Shown in pieces: positions 58,179 through 64,000 of a stretch of DNA of 64,000 nucleotides. The stretch comes from Buchnera aphidicola (Rhopalosiphum maidis) (GTDB taxonomy: Bacteria; Pseudomonadota; Gammaproteobacteria; Enterobacterales; Enterobacteriaceae). Under the pieces are notes generated by a model. It did not search any database. It was not told the origin of the DNA and saw only the letters and a list, made by a program, of their open reading frames with translations. Made by a program: the position numbers and the translations under genes. The stretch's first letter is position 1. Every line of letters starts with the position of its first letter. The DNA lies in NCBI RefSeq assembly GCF_003671935.1, contig NZ_CP032759.1, positions 124,001 to 188,000 of the forward strand, in the 5' to 3' direction.

Positions 58179-58406
58179 ATGGCACGTTACTTTCGTCGTC
58201 GAAAATTCTGTCGTTTTACTGCAGAAGGAATTCAAGAAATAGATTATAAAGATATTACAATGTTAAAAAATTACATTACAGAAAATGGTAAAATTGTTCC
58301 TAGTCGTATTACTGGTACTAGAGCTAAATATCAGAGACAGTTATCTAGAGCTATTAAAAAAGCACGCTATCTTGCTTTACTGCCCTATACTGATCAACAT
58401 CATTAA
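58179..58406 (+). CDS. rpsR: 30S ribosomal protein S18
   Basis: S18 partners S6 and binds 16S rRNA. The 75 residues equal E. coli, with [15 protein letters not shown] at the start, [13 protein letters not shown] near residue 47 and the basic tail. AGAGGA lies ahead of the ATG. Confidence 0.97.
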   Translation: MARYFRRRKFCRFTAEGIQEIDYKDITMLKNYITENGKIVPSRITGTRAKYQRQLSRAIKKARYLALLPYTDQHH

Positions 58407-58467
58407 GATCTATTTTATTATTAAATTGTTAAATAAAATAGAGCAAAAAAAGAGAGAACAATAAACA

Positions 58468-58920
58468 ATGGAAGTAATTCTTTTATTAAAAATAAAAAAA
58501 CTAGGTGATTCCGGTGCAATTGTTCATGTAAAATCCGGCTATGCTAGAAATTTTTTAATTCCTAAAGGAAAGGCTATTTTAGCTAATAAAAAAAATATTG
58601 AATCTTTTGAAGCTCAGCGTATTGAATTAGAAAAAGAAAATATCAGCAAATTACTTATCGCTCAATCTCGTGCTGAAAAAATAAAGAAAATAAAATCTAT
58701 AATTATTCAATCTAAAGTTGGTAAAGAAGGTAAAATATTCGGTTCTATAGGCATTAGAAATATTATAAAAGAAATGACTTTATTAGGTATAAAAGTTAAT
58801 AAAAAAGAAATCAAATTGCCAAATGGAGTATTACGTCAAGTAGGAGAACATAAAGTCATTTTTCAACCACATAATGAGGTACATGAATATTTTATAGTTA
58901 GTGTTATTGCAAAAAAATAA
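58468..58920 (+). CDS. rplI: 50S ribosomal protein L9
   Basis: L9 extends from the large subunit near the L1 stalk. The N-terminal domain has the signature LGDSGAIVHVKSGYARNFLIP, of which GYARNFLIPKGKA is the most diagnostic part, then a long connecting helix and a C-terminal RNA-binding domain. The 150 residues compare with 149 in E. coli. It closes the rpsF-rpsR-rplI operon. Confidence 0.97.
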   Translation: MEVILLLKIKKLGDSGAIVHVKSGYARNFLIPKGKAILANKKNIESFEAQRIELEKENISKLLIAQSRAEKIKKIKSIIIQSKVGKEGKIFGSIGIRNIIKEMTLLGIKVNKKEIKLPNGVLRQVGEHKVIFQPHNEVHEYFIVSVIAKK

Positions 58921-58962
58921 ATATTTTTTAAATATAAATTTAATATATACACGTGGTGTTAA

Positions 58963-59724
58963 ATGTTAAAAAAAGTTTGTGAATTAGCACAAATTGCAGG
59001 TTCTGTTATAATGAATTATTATCTTTCTAAAAAATTAGTAAATATTTTTTATAAATCGGATAATACTCCTATCACTAATGCTGATTATCAAGCAAATAAT
59101 ATCCTGAAAACAGGTTTACTTTCTATTTTTCCAAAAATTCCTATCTTATCTGAAGAAGAATCACATGATTTTAAAAACTATAAAAATTGGCATACGTATT
59201 GGTTAATTGATCCATTAGATGGAACTAAAGAATTTTTAAAAAAAAATGGTGAATTTACAGTAAACATTAGTTTAATTAAAAAAGGTATACCTATTTTAGG
59301 CGTGATATATGCTCCTTTTTTTAATGTTCTGTATTCTTCTTTTAACAAAGAAGCTTGGAAAGAAGATAAAAGAAAAGGATATAAAAAAAAAATATTTGTT
59401 ATGCAATCAAAAGAACCATTATTAGTTACGAGTCGTTCTCATCCTGATAAAGAATTAGATAATTTTTTGAGTAAAATAAATAGTAATTATAAAATAAAAA
59501 AGTTAGGTTCTTCATTAAAATTTTGTTATATTGCAGAAGGCAAAGCACAAATTTATCCAAGATTTGGAAATACATGTATTTGGGACACTGCAGCAGGTCA
59601 TGCTATTATTACTGCAGCAGGCGGAAAAGTAAAGACATGGAACGGAGGAGAATTAAATTATTCTCTATCTTCTTTTAATGATAATTTATCTTTAATAAAT
59701 CCAGGTTTTTTAGCTTCAGCATAA
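58963..59724 (+). CDS. cysQ: 3'(2'),5'-bisphosphate nucleotidase CysQ
   Basis: CysQ removes PAP, the inhibitory by-product of sulfate reduction. It belongs to the inositol monophosphatase family: SEEESHDF near residue 65 and WLIDPLDGTKEFLKKNGEFT near residue 84 are the metal sites, and IWDTAAGHAIITAAGG near residue 206 is the C-terminal one. The 253 residues compare with 246 in E. coli. Its retention beside a damaged hemD is notable, since both relate to sulfate assimilation. Confidence 0.95.
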   Translation: MLKKVCELAQIAGSVIMNYYLSKKLVNIFYKSDNTPITNADYQANNILKTGLLSIFPKIPILSEEESHDFKNYKNWHTYWLIDPLDGTKEFLKKNGEFTVNISLIKKGIPILGVIYAPFFNVLYSSFNKEAWKEDKRKGYKKKIFVMQSKEPLLVTSRSHPDKELDNFLSKINSNYKIKKLGSSLKFCYIAEGKAQIYPRFGNTCIWDTAAGHAIITAAGGKVKTWNGGELNYSLSSFNDNLSLINPGFLASA

Positions 59725-59780
59725 TTTTTATTATGAAAGATATATAATAATGTTAATAATTCTTTACGAAAAAAATATTT

Positions 59781-60239
59781 ATGAATAATATTAAAGTTAA
59801 AATCTTAGATTCTAATATAAAAAAAAATAGTAATTCTTTTTTACCTAAATATATGACTCCTGGTTCTTCTGGTTTAGACCTTAAAGCAAGTATAAAGAAA
59901 AAAATAATTTTACCTTCTAAAGAAGTTATTTTAGTCCCAACTGGAATAGCAATACATATTGATAATCCTTATGTTACAGCTTTAATTTTACCTCGTTCTG
60001 GATTAGGTCATAAACATGGAATTGTCTTAGGTAATTTGACTGGTTTAATTGATTCAGATTATCAAGGTGAATTAATGATATCTCTTTGGAATCGAAGTAA
60101 AAATGATTTTTCTATTAATCCTTATGATAGGATCGCTCAAATGATATTTATTCCAATCATTAGACCTGTATTTTCTATTGTTGAAAAATTTGAAAAGACC
60201 TCACGTTTTGAAAAGGGCTTTGGTCATTCAGGTCTCTAA
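59781..60239 (+). CDS. dut: dUTP pyrophosphatase
   Basis: Dut hydrolyses dUTP and so keeps uracil out of DNA. All five trimeric dUTPase motifs can be seen: GSSGLDLKA, PRSGLGHKHGI, GLIDSDYQGEL, NPYDRIAQMIF and the glycine-rich tail RFEKGFGHSG. The 152 residues match E. coli. slmA, between dut and pyrE in E. coli, is absent, and pyrE converges on it. Confidence 0.97.
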   Translation: MNNIKVKILDSNIKKNSNSFLPKYMTPGSSGLDLKASIKKKIILPSKEVILVPTGIAIHIDNPYVTALILPRSGLGHKHGIVLGNLTGLIDSDYQGELMISLWNRSKNDFSINPYDRIAQMIFIPIIRPVFSIVEKFEKTSRFEKGFGHSGL

Positions 60240-60274
60240 TAATATACTGAAGAAAAAATATGATATATTTTTAC

Positions 60275-60930
60275 TTAAAATTTCTGAAAACAAGAAGAAT
60301 ATTCTTTATAATATTTAATTAATTTATGTGCGTATTTTTTTAACTTCTTTTCTTCTAATAGATAATATATAAAGTCATCAATTGTAATTATTGAGTTGAT
60401 TGTACACTTTTTTTTATTTTGAGAGTTAATTATCACACTTAAGTTTTCTTCTTTTTTTTCTTTTCGATCTAACAAAACAAAAATTGAAGATATTTCAGCT
60501 TTTTCTTTTTTGATTATTTTAGCTGCGTGATTGATTGAAATTCCTGATGTAATAACATCATCTAAAATAATAATTTTTTTATTTTTTATATTTGTTCCTA
60601 CAGAGTATCCTTTTTCTCCATATTTTTTTTCTTCTTTTCTATTAAAAGAATATGGAATGTCTAAATTATACTGGTTTTTTAATGCTATAGAAGTGGCTAC
60701 TACAATTGGTATACCTTTATAAGCAGTTCCAAATAACATATCAAATTTGATATTTAAATTAATTATTGATTTTGCATAAACAGAACCAATTTTAGCAATA
60801 TCTTCTCCGGTAGATAATAGACCTGAGTTAAAAAAATAAGGACTAGTTCGTCCAGATTTTAATGTAAATTTTCCAAAATTTAAGACTTTTTTTTTAAAAG
60901 AAATTCAATGAACTCTTTTTTCCACTCCAT
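60275..60930 (-). pseudogene. pyrE: Orotate phosphoribosyltransferase, frameshifted near the start
   Basis: PyrE joins orotate to PRPP in pyrimidine synthesis. The ATG at 60930 opens MEWKKEFIEFLLKKK; an A9 run (60887-60895) then throws the frame to a stop. The other frame continues VLNFGKFTLKSGRTSPYFFN and into FGTAYKGIPIV, FNRKEEKKYGEKG and the PRPP-binding IILDDVITSG. One extra A restores about 218 residues (E. coli 213) matching from end to end. Without repair, translation could only begin at the internal ATG (60739) and would lack a third of the enzyme. Confidence 0.9.
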
Positions 60931-60989
60931 AAAGTTTGATCCTTATTTTTAGTGAAAAATTGTAATTTAATATAAACATTTTATTTTAA

Positions 60990-61062
60990 TGGCCCTTGCT
61001 GGATTTGAACCAGCGACCAAGCGATTATGAGTCGCCTGCTCTTACCACTGAGCTAAAGGGCC
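60990..61062 (-). tRNA. ileX: tRNA-Ile with CAT anticodon (lysidine type, not tRNA-Met)
   Basis: GGCCCTT pairs with AAGGGCC; the anticodon CAT (61029-61027) sits in CTCATAA. The sequence is very close to E. coli ileX, in which C34 becomes lysidine so that it reads AUA. It lacks features of initiator or elongator tRNA-Met. No CCA end is encoded. Confidence 0.92.
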
Positions 61063-61155
61063 TTAAAATTTACTATTATACTATAAATCAATTTCTTCTA
61101 ATAATCTATAGTTCTTTTAATTTTTTTTAAATTTAATTTTTTATTTTATATCTAT

Positions 61156-61184
61156 TTGACATATGTATAATTTTTTGATATATA
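61156..61184 (+). promoter_or_regulatory. Consensus promoter of tRNA-Asn
   Basis: A perfect TTGACA (61156-61161) and TATATA (61179-61184) are 17 bases apart, and the tRNA starts ten bases after the -10 box. It is one of the two best sigma-70 promoters in the window. Confidence 0.7.
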
Positions 61185-61193
61185 TATTTGTAT

Positions 61194-61266
61194 TCCTCTG
61201 TAGTTCAGTTGGTAGAACGGCGGACTGTTAATCCGTATGTCACTGGTTCGAGCCCAGTCAGGGGAG
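61194..61266 (+). tRNA. asnT: tRNA-Asn (GTT anticodon)
   Basis: TCCTCTG pairs with CAGGGGA (one G-T pair), the anticodon GTT is at 61227-61229, and the T loop is GTTCGAGC. CCA is not encoded. It matches E. coli asnT, which is also near the yeeX-sbcB region. Confidence 0.96.
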
Positions 61267-61287
61267 AAAAAAATTTAATATTTTCTT

Positions 61288-61593
61288 TTAATCAACTATT
61301 AATTTTAATTCTTTTGACAAACTTCTTTTTTCCTTTGAAAGTTCAGCATTTTTTACAACATAGTCGTCTATTCTATCTTCATAATCATTTTTCATCATAA
61401 AAATTATTTTTTTAATTTCTTCGTAGTTCATATCGGGTGTGATATATTGATTGAGATTGTCAAGTAATAGTATTCTTTTTTGATTATCTCTAATTTTTTT
61501 TTCAATATCAGACATCTCTCTTTTTATTTTATTTTTTCTTCTAAATTTATGTACAAATTCTAATACGCTTTTAAATGTTTTTTTCGTGTTCAT
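61288..61593 (-). CDS. tmaR: TmaR (YeeX), polar organiser of PTS enzyme I, UPF0265/DUF496 family
   Basis: In E. coli TmaR gathers PTS enzyme I at the cell pole and limits its activity. This 101-residue protein aligns with YeeX along its length: [18 protein letters not shown] near residue 10, [18 protein letters not shown] near residue 30 and [20 protein letters not shown] near residue 68. It is predicted to be helical and coiled-coil. Enzyme I would serve the mannitol PTS encoded in this window. In E. coli yeeX is near sbcB; yeeA, sbmC and dacD between them are lost. Confidence 0.9.
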   Translation of the reverse strand: MNTKKTFKSVLEFVHKFRRKNKIKREMSDIEKKIRDNQKRILLLDNLNQYITPDMNYEEIKKIIFMMKNDYEDRIDDYVVKNAELSKEKRSLSKELKLIVD

Positions 61594-61690
61594 TATATTT
61601 AAGTAACCTTTTTTAATTATATTTAATGTTTTTTAATAATTTTTTAGGAGTTTAATACTTTTTATTTATTAAAATTAAAAATAAAAGAAT

Positions 61691-63139
61691 ATGAAAAATA
61701 TTTTAAAAAAAAATAAAATAAATTTTTTATTTTATGATTATGAAACTTTTGGAACGCATACATCTTTAGATAAACCAGCTCAATTTTCTTCAATTAAAAC
61801 GGACGAAAATTTGAATATTATTGAAAAACCAAAATCTTTTTATTGTTTCCCATCAGATGATTATTTACCCGATCCTTCTTCAATTTTAATTACGGGAATT
61901 ACTCCTGAATATACAGAGAAAAATGGTATGAATGAGTATGAATTTTCTAAAAAAATACATACTATTCTTCTAAAACCGCATACTTGTGTAATAGGCTATA
62001 ATAACATTAATTTTGATGATGAAATCACAAGAAATATATTTTATCGTAATTTTTTAGATCCTTATGAATGGAGTTGGAAAAACAACAATTCTCGCTGGGA
62101 TTTGTTAAACATTGTTAGAGCATGTTATTCTTTAAGACCAAGTGGTATCAAATGGCCTAAAAATGAACTTGGATTACCTGTTTTTAAACTTTCAGATTTA
62201 ACCAAAATAAACAATATACCACATTGTAACGTTCATGATGCTACATCAGATGTATATGCTACTATTGAATTGGCAAAATTAATAAAAAGAAAACAACCGA
62301 AATTATTTAATTTTTTTTTCAAATACAGGAAAAAAAATGAATTATACAATTTGATTGATTTAAAAAATTGGGCACCAATGATATATATTTCTAGCTATTT
62401 TGGTATTTTACGTAATAATATGAGTTGTATATTACCTTTATCTTGGGATGAAGATAATAAAAACATATTAGTTGCAATTGATTTATTTAAAGATATTGAA
62501 AAACTAATTTTTTTTTGCAAGACAGTATCTATTGATAATATTTCAATTAAAAATCTATTTGATTTAGGAATAGTATTAATATATTTTAATCGTTGTCCTA
62601 TTTTAGCACCTATGAAGTCAATTAGAGAGGAAGATAGAACCCGATTAAACTTTAAAACATCTTTGTACGATAAAAAAATAAATTTAGTAAAAAAAAATTA
62701 TTTTATAATTCATTTTATTAAAAATGTTTTATTAAAAAAAAAGAAAAATAATGATTCTTTAAATGTAGATTTACGAATTTATGATTCTTTTTTTAGTTTT
62801 TATGATAAAAGTTTAATAAAAATGATAAGTCTAACTAAACCAAATTGTTTAAAAAACATGCAGTTAAATTTCAAAGATGCACGTTTAAAAGAATTATTTT
62901 TTCGTTATAAAGCTCGTAATTTTTTTCATATATTAAATAAAAGTGAAAAAAAAGAATGGCTTTGTTACTGTTTAGAAACTTTAAACTCATTTTTTTTAAC
63001 GGGATACATAGATAAAATTGAATCTCTTTTAAAAGTTTACTCTTATGATATAAAAAAAATTAATTTGTTATCTAATTTATTAAAATATGTCTTTGAAAAA
63101 TATAAAAAAATATTTTTTAAATATTTTAATTTAAATTAA
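61691..63139 (+). CDS. sbcB: Exodeoxyribonuclease I
   Basis: SbcB digests single-stranded DNA 3'-5' and takes part in mismatch repair with MutL. FLFYDYETFGTHTSLDKPAQ near residue 12 carries two of the DEDDh acids; GYNNINFDDEITRNIFYRNF near residue 98 the third; the last His/Asp pair is in NIPHCNVHDATSDVYAT near residue 175. An SH3-like and a helical domain follow. It has 482 residues (E. coli 475). Its 3' end overlaps the restored end of murI by 14 bases. Confidence 0.95.
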   Translation: MKNILKKNKINFLFYDYETFGTHTSLDKPAQFSSIKTDENLNIIEKPKSFYCFPSDDYLPDPSSILITGITPEYTEKNGMNEYEFSKKIHTILLKPHTCVIGYNNINFDDEITRNIFYRNFLDPYEWSWKNNNSRWDLLNIVRACYSLRPSGIKWPKNELGLPVFKLSDLTKINNIPHCNVHDATSDVYATIELAKLIKRKQPKLFNFFFKYRKKNELYNLIDLKNWAPMIYISSYFGILRNNMSCILPLSWDEDNKNILVAIDLFKDIEKLIFFCKTVSIDNISIKNLFDLGIVLIYFNRCPILAPMKSIREEDRTRLNFKTSLYDKKINLVKKNYFIIHFIKNVLLKKKKNNDSLNVDLRIYDSFFSFYDKSLIKMISLTKPNCLKNMQLNFKDARLKELFFRYKARNFFHILNKSEKKEWLCYCLETLNSFFLTGYIDKIESLLKVYSYDIKKINLLSNLLKYVFEKYKKIFFKYFNLN

Positions 63140-63169
63140 TTTCTCGAATTTTTTTAAAGTTGTATTTTT

Positions 63170-63895
63170 TTAAAAAAAATAATAGTTGTTGTATTTTTTT
63201 TTCGTATTTAGAGCATAAAAGAATATTTTTTTTTTTTTTTTTTGATAAGAATATTTTTTAATTTTGTTGACAATTGTTTCTCCTGAATCTATAAAGTTAA
63301 TAGGTTTGTAAAATATTTTTTGGATCTCTTTTTTTAGAAAAGAAAAGTGAGTACATCCAAGAATAATAGTATCAGGTTGTCTTGAAAGAACAGTCCATGA
63401 TTGAAAAATTTCTCTTAATTTTACATTTGAAATAAATATTTTTCTAAACTTTTTTTCAGCAATTATTGCTAGTTCATTTGTAGCGATTACTTTTATAGTT
63501 TTTTGAAAAGAATATTTATATATATTTTTTTTTATATACGAACTATTAACTGTAGCTCGAGTGGCTATTAAACCAATAGTTTTATTTTTTGTTATTTCAA
63601 TAGCAGGTTTAAATATAGGTAAGATTCCAATAATAGGAATATTAAACGTTTTTCTTAAAATAGGTAAAGATATTGTGCTGATTGTATTGCACGCTATTAT
63701 TACCATCTTAATTGGATAAATTTCTTTTATTATATTAATTATTTTGATACTTCTTTCTATAAGAAACTTTTTTTTCTTTTTCCCATAAGGGAAGCCTTCA
63801 TTATCCAACATATAAATATAATTTATATTAGGAAAATTTTTTTTTATATTATTTAATACAGATAGTCCACCGATGCCAGAATCGATTATAAGCAC
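63170..63895 (-). CDS. murI: Glutamate racemase, with the C-terminal helix in another frame
   Basis: MurI makes D-glutamate for peptidoglycan. LIIDSGIGGLSV (first catalytic region), FPYGKKKKKF, IIACNTIS (catalytic Cys) and ILGCTHFSFL (second Cys) are intact. The start is a GTG without a clear ribosome binding site; the frame is open further upstream to TAA without an ATG, so an ATT start is also possible. As read, it ends in KKKYNNYYFF. After an A9 run (63194-63202) the other frame gives IQQLLFFLKKYNFKKIREI, which matches the E. coli C-terminal helix; one extra A would extend the gene to 63126 (about 256 residues). The catalytic core does not depend on this. Confidence 0.85.
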   Translation of the reverse strand: MLIIDSGIGGLSVLNNIKKNFPNINYIYMLDNEGFPYGKKKKKFLIERSIKIINIIKEIYPIKMVIIACNTISTISLPILRKTFNIPIIGILPIFKPAIEITKNKTIGLIATRATVNSSYIKKNIYKYSFQKTIKVIATNELAIIAEKKFRKIFISNVKLREIFQSWTVLSRQPDTIILGCTHFSFLKKEIQKIFYKPINFIDSGETIVNKIKKYSYQKKKKKIFFYALNTKKKYNNYYFF

Positions 63896-64000
63896 TTTTT
63901 TTACGCTAATAATATTATTAGAAATTGTATTAATGATTTAAATGAATATAGAAAAATATATTTATTCGTTTTTAAATAAAAATAATTTCATATAATCTTC

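Noticed and set aside
61188-61400. 70-codon ORF covering tRNA-Asn
   Set aside because: Begins upstream of and runs through a certain tRNA gene, then opposite tmaR.
63896-64000. Possible gene at the right edge
   Set aside because: The last 105 bases are AT-rich with no frame that I can assign; any gene would begin or end outside the window.

Overview
The window is a piece of the chromosome of Buchnera aphidicola, the obligate endosymbiont of aphids. I base this on extreme A+T richness with long A/T homopolymers, gammaproteobacterial genes with E. coli-like local order but many neighbours deleted, retained amino-acid synthesis genes (ilvD, ilvC, dapF), no mobile elements, phage or CRISPR, and genes broken at poly(A) tracts. 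The aphid host cannot be read from the sequence.

Layout. (1) 1-3.9 kb: end of dnaA, dnaN, gyrB on the plus strand (recF is gone). (2) 3.9-12.6 kb, minus strand: the complete F1Fo ATP synthase operon atpBEFHAGDC behind mnmG. (3) 12.6-13.0 kb: AT-rich gap with a perfect DnaA box on the far side of mnmG, the position of oriC in E. coli. (4) 13-19.5 kb: yfgM and der, then the Fe-S cluster operon iscS-iscU-hscB-hscA-fdx without iscR and iscA. (5) 19.6-27.7 kb: tRNA-Trp, ilvD, ilvC, rep, trxA, rho, and tRNAs Arg, His, Pro. (6) 27.7-34.4 kb: hemC with a broken hemD, cyaY, dapF, a YnfM-type exporter, a PiT phosphate transporter and a broken rsmJ. (7) 34.4-36.1 kb: a large orphan gene with a near-consensus promoter, long leader and tandem repeat, interrupted by one frameshift. 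(8) 36.1-41.6 kb: coaD, epmA, fpr, ibpA with a sigma-32-type promoter, hslVU, and an unlisted miniature ftsN. (9) 41.7-43.7 kb: rpmE, a stripped-down amiB, tRNA-Gly, orn. (10) 43.9-60.2 kb: pgi, mtlA, mtlD, mutL, miaA, hflK, hflC, purA, rnr, rpsF, rpsR, rplI, cysQ, dut. (11) 60.3-64 kb: pyrE, tRNA-Ile(CAT), tRNA-Asn, tmaR, sbcB, murI.

How the genes work together. The window covers ATP synthesis, Fe-S cluster assembly that feeds the Fe-S enzyme IlvD, branched-chain and lysine precursor synthesis, mannitol uptake feeding glycolysis at Pgi, nucleotide synthesis (purA, pyrE, dut), basal replication and repair, proteostasis (ibpA, hslVU, hflKC) and parts of cell division and wall metabolism (ftsN, amiB, murI, dapF).

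Main observations. Eight genes (hemD twice, rsmJ, the orphan, ftsN, amiB, orn, miaA, pyrE, murI; ten sites in nine loci counting ftsN) lose frame at A/T homopolymers, and all ten sites can be explained by a run that is one or two bases too short. This suggests either homopolymer under-calling, or real deletions that RNA polymerase slippage may rescue. ftsN appears reduced to its membrane anchor plus the essential W-x-Y helix. The ibpA heat-shock promoter carries the poly(A) spacer known to control aphid heat tolerance.
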